A stretch of 9,842 nt of DNA. Origin: Methyloceanibacter sp. Lineage in GTDB: Bacteria; Pseudomonadota; Alphaproteobacteria; Rhizobiales; Methyloligellaceae. Each line of letters opens with the position of its first letter. Within the stretch, counting starts at the first letter, position 1. The position numbers were made by a program, and so were the translations under genes. The stretch is from assembly GCA_022865725.1 (NCBI GenBank), contig JALHTP010000141.1, positions 1 to 9,842 of the forward strand. The letters run 5' to 3'. Below the pieces are notes generated by a model that was given only the letters and a program-made list of their open reading frames with translations, ran no database searches and was not told the DNA's origin. Shown in pieces: positions 1-7,678 of this stretch.

Positions 1-1431
1 ATGGGCGTCGACATCATCGAGGCCGGCTTCCCCATCGCCTCGGAAGGGGATTTCAGCAGCGTCCAGGAGATCTCCCGCCGCGCCAAGACTGCGGTGATCT
101 GCGGGCTGGCGCGCGCGCAGTTCAAGGACATCGACCGTTGCGCGGAGGCGATCAAGCCTGCGGTGCGCGGGCGTATCCACACTTTCATCGGCACCTCGCC
201 GCTGCATCGCATATATCAGATGGGGATCGACGAGAAGGAAGTGCTGGAGCGGGTCACGGCCTCGGTCACGCGCGCGCGAAGCTATACCGACGACGTCGAA
301 TGGTCGGCGATGGACGCAACGCGCACCGAGCATGACTTCCTCTGCCGCTGCGTCGAGGCCGCCATCAAGGCAGGCGCCACCACCGTCAACATTCCGGACA
401 CCGTCGGCTACGCCACGCCCGACGAGTTCGCGAGCCTCATCCGCATGATCGTCTCCCGCGTGCCGGGCGCCGACAAGATTGTGCTCTCCACGCACTGCCA
501 CAACGATCTCGGCCTGGCCGTCGCCAACTCGCTGGCCGGCGTCGGCGGCGGGGCGCGGCAGGTTGAATGCGCCGTCAACGGTCTCGGCGAGCGCGCCGGC
601 AACGCCGCGCTGGAAGAAATCGTCATGGCCATCAGGACGCGGGCCGACATCATGCCGTTCTGGACCGGCATCGACACCACCATGCTGACGCGGGCGTCGA
701 GGCTCGTCAGCCGCGTGACCGCCTTCCCGGTGCAGTACAACAAGGCCATCGTCGGACGGAACGCCTTCGCCCATGAAAGCGGCATCCATCAGGACGGCGT
801 GCTGAAACACGCCGAGACCTTCGAGATCATGACGCCCGAGAGCGTGGGCTTGAAGGAATCCTCGCTGGTGATGGGCAAGCATTCGGGACGCCATGCCTTC
901 CGCGAGAAGCTGAAGGAGCTCGGCTATGAGCTCGGCGACAATGCGCTTGAGGATGCCTTCGTGCGTTTCAAGGCGCTCGCCGATCGCAAGAAGCACGTCT
1001 ATGACGAGGATCTCGAGGCGCTGGTCGATCAGGAGATCGCCTCCGCCCATGACCGTATCAAGGTGGTGGCGCTGACGGTGATCGCCGGCACCGGTGGCCC
1101 GCAAAAGGCGACCATCACGCTCGACATCGACGGCAAGCAGCATACCTGCGAGTCGAGCGGCGACGGACCGGTCGACGCGACCTTCAAGGCGATCAAGGCG
1201 ATCGTGCCGCATGAGGCGCGGCTGCCGCTCTACCAGGTGAGCGCGGTGACGGAAGGAACCGACGCCCAGGCCGAGGTGAGCGTCAGGTTGGAGGCCGACG
1301 GCAAGACCGTCACCGGCCGCGGCTCCGACACCGACACCATGGTCGCCTCGGCGCGGGCTTATGTCAGTGCACTGAATAAATTGCTGGCGCGCGAGGCGCG
1401 GCGCAAGCCCGAGACGATGCTCGCCTCGTGA
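1..1431 (+). CDS. leuA: 2-isopropylmalate synthase LeuA, 5'-truncated by the window edge
   Basis: LeuA condenses acetyl-CoA with 2-oxoisovalerate to give 2-isopropylmalate, the first committed step of leucine biosynthesis in the cytoplasm. The 476 visible residues open in the middle of the conserved TIM barrel (GVDIIEAGFP). The family is usually a little over 500 residues and carries its DTTLRDGEQ motif before this point, so about 40 or more N-terminal residues lie outside the window and the ATG at position 1 is probably internal. Seen: the metal-binding HCHND at residues 165-169, the glycine-rich NGLGERAGN segment at 193-201, and FAHESGIHQDG at 257-267. A C-terminal LeuA regulatory dimer domain spans roughly 353-463, the part that senses leucine in this family. 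The reading frame is intact up to TGA at 1429-1431. The gene lies upstream of mreB in the same direction, but a 394-base gap and a hairpin suggest separate transcription. Confidence 0.96.
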   Translation: MGVDIIEAGFPIASEGDFSSVQEISRRAKTAVICGLARAQFKDIDRCAEAIKPAVRGRIHTFIGTSPLHRIYQMGIDEKEVLERVTASVTRARSYTDDVEWSAMDATRTEHDFLCRCVEAAIKAGATTVNIPDTVGYATPDEFASLIRMIVSRVPGADKIVLSTHCHNDLGLAVANSLAGVGGGARQVECAVNGLGERAGNAALEEIVMAIRTRADIMPFWTGIDTTMLTRASRLVSRVTAFPVQYNKAIVGRNAFAHESGIHQDGVLKHAETFEIMTPESVGLKESSLVMGKHSGRHAFREKLKELGYELGDNALEDAFVRFKALADRKKHVYDEDLEALVDQEIASAHDRIKVVALTVIAGTGGPQKATITLDIDGKQHTCESSGDGPVDATFKAIKAIVPHEARLPLYQVSAVTEGTDAQAEVSVRLEADGKTVTGRGSDTDTMVASARAYVSALNKLLAREARRKPETMLAS

Positions 1432-1480
1432 CACGCAAGCGTCACGAATCGGTTGCGAAGAGCAATTGCCCAAGGTTCAG

Positions 1481-1508
1481 GCGGCCGGCGTCTCGCCGGC
1501 CGTCTTGC
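1481..1508 (+). terminator. probable leuA transcription terminator hairpin
   Basis: A perfect 9-bp GC-only stem lies 50 bases after the leuA stop: CGGCCGGCG at 1482-1490 pairs with CGCCGGCCG at 1494-1502 across a TCT loop, and is followed by the short pyrimidine stretch TCTT. The T-tract is weak, so this is either a poor intrinsic terminator or a hairpin that stabilises the leuA mRNA 3' end. A smaller hairpin (CGTGAC at 1427-1432 with GTCACG at 1441-1446) spans the leuA stop codon. Confidence 0.45.
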
Positions 1509-1599
1509 CATCGCGGCGGAATTCGAAGGCGAGGGGCCGGATTGGCTGCGAACCTTCACGGCGCCCTTTAATTCAACCGCGGCGCCTGGGTGGTAAACG

Positions 1600-1611
1600 G
1601 GCAAGCTTGCC
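1600..1611. repeat. 12-base perfect palindrome upstream of mreB
   Basis: GGCAAGCTTGCC reads identically on both strands and lies about 215 bases before the mreB start, in a gap without genes. It could be an operator half-pair or a chance palindrome; at this size chance is a real possibility. No regulator is assigned. Confidence 0.3.
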
Positions 1612-1825
1612 ACAATTGGACTGCGCTCCGGTCGCAGGTCAGCGCAAGCGAATTGTTTTTGTAAAACAGGCCTCCAACGCATTGCCCGCCATTTCGATTT
1701 GCCGCAACATGCAAACCGCGCGCGACGGACGGCGGAGAACCGATCGCAGGCAGCCGGCTTCTGTCGCTCGCGTATTTCGGTGGCGTTCAGGGCTCCCATC
1801 ACGGTGAGCCGATTGGGGCGGGCGT

Positions 1826-2866
1826 ATGTTCTCGCGAGCCTGGGGCTTTGTCTCGCACGACATGGCCATCGATCTTGGCACGGCGAACACGCTGGTTTAC
1901 GTGCCCGGGCGGGGGATCGTTCTCGACGAGCCTTCCGTCGTCGCGGTCACGACCCGGCGGGACGGCGAGCGCGAGGTCATCGCTGTCGGCCATGAGGCCA
2001 AGACGATGCTTGGACGCACTCCGAGCAAGATCGAGACAATTCAACCGCTCCGCGACGGCGTGATTGCCGATTTCAACGCCGCCGAGGAGATGATCAAGCA
2101 TTTCATCCGCCGCGTGAGCCGGCGCGGGATGTTCACCGGTCCGCGCATCATGATCTGCGTGCCGGCCAGCGCGACCCCGGTCGAGCGCCGCGCCGTGCAT
2201 GAAGCAGGCCTGTCGGCCGGCGCGCGGCGCGTCTATCTGATCGAGGAGCCGGTCGCGGCGGCGATCGGCGCCGGACTTCCGATCTCGGAGGCGCGCGGCT
2301 CGATGATCGTGGACATCGGCGGCGGCACCACCGATATCGCCGTGCTCTCGATGGGAAGCGTGCTCTATTCGCGCTCGGTGCGCAGCGCCGGCAACGCTTT
2401 CGACGAGGCGATCGTCAATTATGTCCGCTTCAAATACAACCTCCTGATCGGCGCCACGAGCGCCGAGACGATCAAGAAGGAGTCGGGCTGCGCCGTCGCC
2501 AAGTCCAATGGCGAGCGCGTGCCGATCCATATCAAGGGCCGGGACCTGCAGCGCGGCTTCCCCAGCGAGATCACGCTCGAGCCGCACGACATTGCCGAGG
2601 CCTTGACGCTGCCGATCCAGCAGATCGTCGGCGGAATCAGGCATGCGCTTGCCGATGTGCCGCCGGAGCTCACGGCCGATGTCTGCGATTCCGGCATCTG
2701 GCTGACGGGCGGCGGCGCGCTCTTGGAAAGGCTCGATGTCAGGCTTACGCACGAAACCGGAGTCAAGTTCAGGATTGCCGAGGACCCTCTGCGCTGCGTG
2801 GTGCGCGGAACCGGCAAGGCCCTGGAGCAGCTCGACACCATGGCTGGATTTCTGATCAAGCCGTGA
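1826..2866 (+). CDS. mreB: rod shape-determining protein MreB (actin-like ATPase)
   Basis: MreB is the bacterial actin that forms membrane-bound filaments and directs side-wall peptidoglycan synthesis with MreC, MreD, RodA and PBP2. The 346 residues match the usual family length. Seen: a short amphipathic, hydrophobic N-terminus (MFSRAWGFVS) fitting direct membrane binding; the phosphate-1 loop DLGTANTLVY at 16-25; the connect-1 region LIEEPVAAAIGAG at 138-150 with the expected glutamate; phosphate-2 DIGGGTTDIAV at 163-173; and the adenosine motif LTGGGALL at 293-300. The chosen ATG gives the standard N-terminus; the preceding GGGGCGG at 1815-1821 is only a modest ribosome binding site. It is the first gene of the mre-mrd cluster, 92 bases upstream of mreC. 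A long antisense frame over the gene is a codon-bias shadow. Confidence 0.97.
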   Translation: MFSRAWGFVSHDMAIDLGTANTLVYVPGRGIVLDEPSVVAVTTRRDGEREVIAVGHEAKTMLGRTPSKIETIQPLRDGVIADFNAAEEMIKHFIRRVSRRGMFTGPRIMICVPASATPVERRAVHEAGLSAGARRVYLIEEPVAAAIGAGLPISEARGSMIVDIGGGTTDIAVLSMGSVLYSRSVRSAGNAFDEAIVNYVRFKYNLLIGATSAETIKKESGCAVAKSNGERVPIHIKGRDLQRGFPSEITLEPHDIAEALTLPIQQIVGGIRHALADVPPELTADVCDSGIWLTGGGALLERLDVRLTHETGVKFRIAEDPLRCVVRGTGKALEQLDTMAGFLIKP

Positions 2867-2884
2867 GCCGGTCATAAGCGGGGA

Positions 2885-2909
2885 GGGGCTTGCCGGCTGC
2901 GCAAGCCCC
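2885..2909 (+). terminator. hairpin between mreB and mreC, possible attenuator or mRNA processing element
   Basis: GGGGCTTGC at 2885-2893 pairs perfectly with GCAAGCCCC at 2901-2909 across a 7-base loop, 18 bases after the mreB stop. No T-run follows, so it is not a classical intrinsic terminator. A stem of this strength between an abundant filament protein gene and its membrane partners would suit partial termination or 3'-end protection, giving more mreB than mreC message. That role is inference. Confidence 0.4.
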
Positions 2910-2958
2910 AAGATGAGGGGGGTGGCGAATTGGCGCCCCTCCAAGGAAGACGCGGCAA

Positions 2959-3984
2959 ATGCGCCGGCGGAGTTCACCGTTCAAGCCGAGGCCACGCCGA
3001 TCCTGGCGGGCCCCAGGCGAGCTGTTGAATTTCACGCTCTATTTCCTCTGCGCCGTGCTTTTGGTCTTGAGCCGCATCGGACACAATGCGGTCGTCGACG
3101 TGCGCGACCACTTCGTTGACCTGTCGGCCCCCTTGCTCGAAGCGGCTTCCGCGCCGGTCATCATGGGGCGCCACGCCTTGGCGCGCGTTCGTTCCTATGT
3201 CGGCCTGCTCGACGAGATCGACCGGCTGAAGGCCGAGAACGAGCAGCTCAAGCAATGGGAGTGGCGCGCCAAGCTGCTCGAGGGCAACGTGGCGCATCTC
3301 CGCTCGCTGCTGAGCGCCGTCGACGAGCCGGCTTTGCATTTCATCACGGGCAGCGTCATCGCCGATGCGCGCGGTCCCTTCCTGCGCAGCGCGCTCATCA
3401 ATCTTGGGCGGGACAACGGCGTGCGCGTCGGCTACGCCGTGATCAACGGCGACGGCCTGGTCGGCCGCACCGTCGATGCCGGCGCCTCGGTTTCCCGGGT
3501 GCTTCTGCTCAACGACCTCAACAGCCGCATACCCGTTCTGGTCGGGCCCGCGGGCGTGCGGGCGCTCGCCTCGGGCGACAACAGCGCGGAGCTGAAGCTC
3601 GATTTCCTCCCTGACGGCGCGTCGCTTTACCCCGGCGACGAGGTGTACACCTCGGGCAGCGACGGCGTGCTGCCGCGGGGTTTGCGCGTCGGCACGATGA
3701 GCGGCTCTCCCGGCGCCTTCAAGGTTCGCCCCCATGCCGAGCTGAGTTCGCTCGATGTGGTGAGCGTGCTCTTCTTCGACACGCCCGCTTTGACGAGCAC
3801 CGATCCGCCGGCCGACCCCGTCGAGCGCTCGCTCTCGGCGATGCCCGAAGACCTGCAAGCGCCTGAAAGTGCATCGGCGCCCACGGCCGCGAACGAGCCG
3901 GTCCCGATCGGCGAACCGGTCACACAGACTGGAGCGGCCGGGGACGTATCACCGAGCGAAGGCGTAGCGCAAGCCCAGCAATGA
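2959..3984 (+). CDS. mreC: rod shape-determining protein MreC
   Basis: MreC is a bitopic inner-membrane protein whose periplasmic part self-associates and activates PBP2-RodA. The 341 residues show the family plan: a basic cytoplasmic N-terminus (many Arg in 1-17), one membrane segment at about 24-40, a coiled-coil helix at about 83-120 with the heptad-like stretch DEIDRLKAENEQLKQWE, and a beta-rich MreC domain at about 127-273. The glycine-rich family signatures are visible (INLGRDNGVRVGYAVI; LPRGLRVGTM). Residues 275-341 are a Pro/Ala/Glu-rich low-complexity tail, probably disordered in the periplasm. The ATG at 2959 has AAGGA at 2943-2947, a rather long 11 bases upstream. The stop overlaps the mreD start as ATGA, so the two are likely translationally coupled. 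Confidence 0.96.
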   Translation: MRRRSSPFKPRPRRSWRAPGELLNFTLYFLCAVLLVLSRIGHNAVVDVRDHFVDLSAPLLEAASAPVIMGRHALARVRSYVGLLDEIDRLKAENEQLKQWEWRAKLLEGNVAHLRSLLSAVDEPALHFITGSVIADARGPFLRSALINLGRDNGVRVGYAVINGDGLVGRTVDAGASVSRVLLLNDLNSRIPVLVGPAGVRALASGDNSAELKLDFLPDGASLYPGDEVYTSGSDGVLPRGLRVGTMSGSPGAFKVRPHAELSSLDVVSVLFFDTPALTSTDPPADPVERSLSAMPEDLQAPESASAPTAANEPVPIGEPVTQTGAAGDVSPSEGVAQAQQ

Positions 3985-4490
3985 ACGCCATCCTGCCAGC
4001 TCTTTCGGTGCTCTTTGCGGTGTTTGCCACCGCAGTGCCGTGGGGCCTTCCAGCCGATGCGACATTCATCCTGCCGCTGGTCGTGGTGATGATGGTGTTT
4101 TGCTGGCGCGTGCTTCCCGGTGCCGATCTGTCGCCAATCGCCGCCATGCTGCTCGGCCTGCTGACCGATGTGATGAGCGGGGGACCGCTCGGGTTCTGGG
4201 CGCTCATGGCCTTGATCGGCGCAACCGCGGGCGGCCGCGCGCCTAAGCTCATCGACGGGCAGGACATGAACAGGCTTTGGCTCGTCTGGGGCGCGGTTGC
4301 CTGTGGCGTGGCGGGCCTCGGCTGGCTGATCGCCTCGCTCTATTTCCTGCGCTGGATCGACTGGTGGCCGATTGCCTTCGGCGCGCTGGCCTCCATCGCG
4401 CTCTTCCCGGTCGTGCTGCACGGTCTCCTTTGGATCAGGCGCGGGCGCCTCAAGCCGGGCTTACGCATGCTCTATGGGAGATGGACGTGA
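3981..4490 (+). CDS. mreD: rod shape-determining protein MreD
   Basis: MreD is a small polytopic membrane protein of the elongasome that works with MreC. The sequence is poorly conserved across the family, so the call rests on position, size (169 residues) and membrane pattern. There are about five hydrophobic segments, near residues 5-22, 28-43, 50-67, 96-118 and 127-150, ending in a basic cytoplasmic tail (IRRGRLKPGLRM). The segment LLGLLTDVMSGGPLGFWAL is typical of MreD, where a TD(V/L)-x-(S/G)G-x-P-(L/F)G pattern recurs. It begins inside the mreC stop (ATGA) and ends inside the start region of mrdA. Confidence 0.92.
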   Translation: MNAILPALSVLFAVFATAVPWGLPADATFILPLVVVMMVFCWRVLPGADLSPIAAMLLGLLTDVMSGGPLGFWALMALIGATAGGRAPKLIDGQDMNRLWLVWGAVACGVAGLGWLIASLYFLRWIDWWPIAFGALASIALFPVVLHGLLWIRRGRLKPGLRMLYGRWT

Positions 4491-6358
4491 AGGCGCGTGA
4501 CCGAGACCGTGACGACGGGCTCAAGCTCCGCCGCCGCTTCTCGCGGCGCGCCGTCCTGGTCGGCGCCGGGCAGGCCGGATTGTTCGGGCTGCTGCTCTGG
4601 CGCCTGCGTCAATTGCAGATCCTGGACACCTCGGAATACCGGCTGCTGTCCGACGAAAATCGCATGACCATGCAGCTGGTGGCGCCCGCGCGCGGGGCGA
4701 TCTATGACCACCTCGGCAGGCTGATCGCCGAGGATCGAGAGAATTTCCGCATTCTCGTCATACCGGCCTACTGCAAGGACCTGAAGGCGACGCTCGCCGC
4801 CGTGTCCCGCATCGTCCCCATTGCGGCGGTCGACAAGGACCGCGTCATGCGGGCGGCGCGGCGCCAGAGCGGTTACTTCCCGGTGCTGGTGACCGAAGGT
4901 CTCACCTGGCGCCAGTTCACGCTGCTCAGTCTGCTCGCGCCTCAGTTTCCCGGCGTGCGGACCGACCGGGCGACCTATCGCCATTACAGCCATGCCAGCA
5001 GCATGGCCCATGTGGTCGGCTATGTCGGCATGGCCGGCAAGGCCGAGGTCGACGAGGACCCGATGATGCGGGTGCCCGGATTTCGCACCGGCAAGGCCGG
5101 GATCGAAAAGGGCTTCGACCGCGCGCTGAGAGGACAGCCGGGCACCGTCAAATATGAAGTCGACGCCCACGGACGCGTGATCCGCGAGCTCGGCGCAACT
5201 CCGAGCGTGCGCGGCAAGGACATGGCCCTCACCATCGATCAAGAGCTGCAAACGATAGCGCTCAAGCGGATCGAGGGCCTGCGCGTCGCCTCCATCGTCG
5301 TGCTCGACGCGGTCACGGGCGCGATCCGCGTCATGGCGTCTTTCCCCACCTTCGATCCCAACGAGGTCGCCTTCAAGGTCAATCTCGAGCGATGGAAGGA
5401 GCTGGCGAGAGACAAGGACCATCCGCTGGAAAATCGCGCGCTGCGCGGAGTCTATCCTCCCGGCTCGACCTTCAAGGTGGTCACCGCGCTGGCCGGCCTT
5501 AGCGCGGGCGTGATCACGCCTGAGGAACGCATGACCTGCCCCGGCTTCTATATGTTCGGGCGCCATCGCTTCCGCTGCTGGAAGCGCCACGGCGGGGGCA
5601 TCGACGTGCACCAGGCCATCAAGCAGTCCTGCGACTTCTATTTCTACGAGACAGTGAAGCGGTTGGGCATCGATCGCCTTGCCGTCATGGGGCGCGAGCT
5701 CGGCCTCGGCCAGAGTCATGAACTTGGCTTTGGGGGGCAGAAGCAAGGCATCATGCCCGACGTCGCTTGGAAGCGCGCGGCGCTTGGGCAACCCTGGTAT
5801 CCCGGCGAGACTATCAGTTGCGGGATTGGCCAGGGCTATGTCGCGGCGACGCCGCTCCAGCTCGCCGTGGTGTCCGCGCGCATCGCCACGGGCAGAGCCG
5901 TGTTGCCGCACTTGATCGCCAAGGCCGAGGGCGAGGCTGAGCCCGCTCTGCTGAACATCGATCCGGTGCATCTCGAGCTCGTCCGCGCCGGCATGGTGGC
6001 CGTTGTGAATGAGCCGGGCGGCACTGCCGTGCGCTCGGCGCTGACCATCCCGGACATGCAAATGGCGGGAAAGACCGGCACCTCCCAAGTGATCAGCGCG
6101 AAAAACCGTGGGTTCCTCAAAGGCTGGGACGGCGAAACCCACGCCCTCTTCATCGCCTATGCGCCGGTCGGCGCGCCCCGTTACGCCGCGGCCTGCGTCG
6201 TCGAGCATGGCGGCGGCGGGTCGCGCGCGGCGGCTCCGGTGGTGCGCGACGTAATGACCGAGATCCTGTTGCGCGATCCGGCGGCCAAGCCTGGCTTAGC
6301 CGCCGGCAATCAGGCGGACGACTCTGCTTCAATCGCCGCCGTGGAGCCGGCCCAATGA
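4487..6358 (+). CDS. mrdA: penicillin-binding protein 2 (peptidoglycan D,D-transpeptidase MrdA)
   Basis: PBP2 cross-links new glycan strands made by RodA during side-wall growth. I place the start at GTG 4487: it overlaps the mreD stop by four bases (GTGA), and GGGAG at 4476-4480 sits six bases upstream. The in-frame ATG at 4481 abuts that GGGAG with no spacing, but it remains possible and adds two residues. Numbering from ATG 4481 (625 aa): basic N-terminus, membrane anchor at about 24-42, pedestal domain with the conserved RGAIYD at 71-76, then the transpeptidase domain with SxxK (S329-T-F-K332), the second motif as SCD (383-385) and KTGT at 531-534. The substitution of Asp for Asn in SxN is common in PBP2. 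A Cys/His-rich stretch (C353, H362, C366, H370) lies between the first two motifs, and together with C384 might form a zinc site like the one reported for some PBP2 proteins; this is uncertain. The stop overlaps the rodA start. Confidence 0.96.
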   Translation: MKARDRDRDDGLKLRRRFSRRAVLVGAGQAGLFGLLLWRLRQLQILDTSEYRLLSDENRMTMQLVAPARGAIYDHLGRLIAEDRENFRILVIPAYCKDLKATLAAVSRIVPIAAVDKDRVMRAARRQSGYFPVLVTEGLTWRQFTLLSLLAPQFPGVRTDRATYRHYSHASSMAHVVGYVGMAGKAEVDEDPMMRVPGFRTGKAGIEKGFDRALRGQPGTVKYEVDAHGRVIRELGATPSVRGKDMALTIDQELQTIALKRIEGLRVASIVVLDAVTGAIRVMASFPTFDPNEVAFKVNLERWKELARDKDHPLENRALRGVYPPGSTFKVVTALAGLSAGVITPEERMTCPGFYMFGRHRFRCWKRHGGGIDVHQAIKQSCDFYFYETVKRLGIDRLAVMGRELGLGQSHELGFGGQKQGIMPDVAWKRAALGQPWYPGETISCGIGQGYVAATPLQLAVVSARIATGRAVLPHLIAKAEGEAEPALLNIDPVHLELVRAGMVAVVNEPGGTAVRSALTIPDMQMAGKTGTSQVISAKNRGFLKGWDGETHALFIAYAPVGAPRYAAACVVEHGGGGSRAAAPVVRDVMTEILLRDPAAKPGLAAGNQADDSASIAAVEPAQ

Positions 6359-7512
6359 AGGCGCTGTTCGCCGAGGGCTTCGAGCGGCCCCAGCTTCTCT
6401 TGAAGAAGAAGCTGCTGTTGCTCAATTGGCCGTTCCTGCTCCTCATCACCGCCATCACGCTGATCGGTGTCGCCGCGCTCTATTCGGTGGCGGGAGGCGC
6501 GCTCGAGCCTTGGGCGAGCCGGCATGTGGTGCGCTATTGCTTTGGCCTCGCGCTTCTGTTCGCCATCGCGCTCTCCGATATCCGCTGGTGGCTGCGCGCG
6601 GCCTATCCGCTGTATCTTGTGGCGCTCCTCATGCTGGCCGCGGTGATCGTCTTCGGCGTCGAGAGCGGCGGGGCCAAACGCTGGCTCGGCTATGGCGAGT
6701 TCAGCTTCCAGCCTTCCGAGATGATGAAGATCGCGCTCGTTCTCGCGCTTGCGCGCTACTACCAGTGGCTTTCCCCGAGGCAGGTCTCGTGGCCTTATGC
6801 CGTGCTGCCGCCGCTTCTCATGATGGGAGGGCCGGTCCTTCTGGCGCTCGATCAGCCCGATCTCGGCACCGCGGCGCTGTTCGGCATCATCGGCGGGGGC
6901 CTTCTGTTCCTTGCCGGCGTGAGCTGGATTTATTTCCTCGGCGCGTTCGTCGGCGTCATCGTGGTGCTGCCGCATGTGTGGGAGCGGCTGCACGACTATC
7001 AGCGCGAACGCATCCTCACCTTTATCGATCCGGACCGCGATCCGCTCGGCTCCGGCTATCATATCCTGCAATCCAAGATCGCCATCGGCTCGGGCGGATT
7101 TATGGGCAAGGGCTTCATGCAGGGCACGCAAGCCCAGCTCAATTTCCTCCCCGAGAAGCACACCGACTTCATCTTCACCATGTTCTCCGAGGAGATGGGC
7201 TTCATCGGCGCGGCCGTGCTGCTGGCGCTCTACCTTCTCGCGCTGATATTCATCACCTATATGGCGCTCAGATGCCGGAGCACCTTTCCGCGGCTCGTGG
7301 CCGCCGGCATGGGGCTTTGCCTGTTCGCCTATGTCTTCATCAACGTGGCGATGGTGACGGGGCTCGTGCCCGTCGTGGGCGTGCCGCTGCCGCTCGTCTC
7401 TTATGGCGGCACCTCGATGCTGACCATGATGGTGGGCCTGGGCTTCGTGCTCAACGCCCATGTCAACGGGGCGACCCGCATCAGGCGGGAGGAGCTCGGG
7501 CCATTCTGGTGA
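6355..7512 (+). CDS. rodA: peptidoglycan glycosyltransferase RodA (SEDS family)
   Basis: RodA polymerises lipid II into glycan strands in the inner membrane as the partner of PBP2. The 385 residues fit the SEDS family and show about ten hydrophobic segments. Seen: the FQPSEMMKIA segment at 118-127; the DQPDLGTA motif at 166-173; the periplasmic-loop motif FLPEKHTDFIF at 264-274, where D271 corresponds by alignment to the essential Asp of other RodA proteins; and GVPLPLVSYGGTS at 342-354 near the C-terminus. Motif choice favours RodA over FtsW, and the coupling to mrdA confirms it. The ATG lies within the mrdA stop (ATGA). It is the last gene of the cluster; a tRNA gene follows 90 bases later. 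A long frame on the opposite strand is a shadow. Confidence 0.96.
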   Translation: MKALFAEGFERPQLLLKKKLLLLNWPFLLLITAITLIGVAALYSVAGGALEPWASRHVVRYCFGLALLFAIALSDIRWWLRAAYPLYLVALLMLAAVIVFGVESGGAKRWLGYGEFSFQPSEMMKIALVLALARYYQWLSPRQVSWPYAVLPPLLMMGGPVLLALDQPDLGTAALFGIIGGGLLFLAGVSWIYFLGAFVGVIVVLPHVWERLHDYQRERILTFIDPDRDPLGSGYHILQSKIAIGSGGFMGKGFMQGTQAQLNFLPEKHTDFIFTMFSEEMGFIGAAVLLALYLLALIFITYMALRCRSTFPRLVAAGMGLCLFAYVFINVAMVTGLVPVVGVPLPLVSYGGTSMLTMMVGLGFVLNAHVNGATRIRREELGPFW

Positions 7513-7528
7513 GCCTCGTGGCGCGAAC

Positions 7529-7556
7529 TGGACAGGGGCGTAAGGGCAATGCTAGA
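7529..7556 (+). promoter_or_regulatory. candidate promoter of the tRNA-Lys gene
   Basis: TGGACA at 7529-7534 matches five of six bases of the TTGACA -35 consensus. GCTAGA at 7551-7556 resembles the GCTANA-type -10 described for alphaproteobacterial housekeeping promoters, and the spacer is 16 bases. Transcription would begin near 7562-7564, giving the pre-tRNA a leader of about 40 bases that contains the inverted copy of the anticodon arm. The assignment is by pattern only. Confidence 0.4.
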
Positions 7557-7575
7557 GGGTGCCTCTCTTTGAAAG

Positions 7576-7599
7576 CCGCTGATTAAGAGTCAGCTGCTC
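7576..7599. repeat. inverted copy of the tRNA-Lys anticodon-arm region (left arm)
   Basis: These 24 bases are the exact reverse complement of positions 7624-7647, which cover the 3' strand of the D stem, base 26, the whole anticodon arm and two bases of the variable region. Pairing stops on both sides (7575 and 7600 do not match), and the arms are separated by 24 bases that include the first 21 bases of the tRNA. On its own the segment folds as a 5-bp hairpin (GCTGA 7578-7582 with TCAGC 7590-7594) whose 7-base loop TTAAGAG is the complement of the anticodon loop. Confidence 0.9.
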
Positions 7600-7602
7600 A
7601 AA

Positions 7603-7676
<74 letters not shown>

Positions 7677-7678
<2 letters not shown>

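Larger units (their letters stand above)
1432..1825. other. leuA-mreB intergenic region, no gene supported
   Basis: This 394-base gap contains open frames on both strands, but none resembles a known protein. They are rich in Arg, Ala and Pro, as expected for GC-rich noncoding DNA, and lack good ribosome binding sites. Visible elements are the leuA 3' hairpin at 1481-1508, a 12-base perfect palindrome at 1600-1611, and an AT-richer patch at about 1650-1667 (AATTG followed by a T-run and GTAAAA). The mreB operon promoter must lie here or further upstream, but I found no -35/-10 pair good enough to call. The region is long enough for a long mreB 5' leader. Confidence 0.6.

Noticed and set aside
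1466..1807. A 113-residue + strand frame in the leuA-mreB gap
   Set aside because: TTG start without a ribosome binding site, Arg/Pro-rich composition, it runs through the leuA hairpin, and there is no family resemblance.
1799..2977. A 392-residue minus-strand frame across mreB
   Set aside because: It fully overlaps mreB, has low-complexity, Arg/Ala/Asp-rich content and no family resemblance; a codon-bias shadow.
5627..5635. SCD in place of SxN in PBP2 as a sign of an inactive enzyme
   Set aside because: SxD is a common variant in functional PBP2 proteins, and SxxK and KTGT are intact.
4472..6208. A 578-residue open frame on the minus strand across mrdA
   Set aside because: It is antisense to a gene with clear PBP2 motifs. 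Its composition is His/Asp/Arg/Ala-rich with no recognisable domain, a known shadow of GC-rich codon usage.
6310..7461. A 383-residue minus-strand frame across rodA
   Set aside because: It is rich in His, Glu and Arg with no domain, and is the complement of a conserved membrane protein gene.
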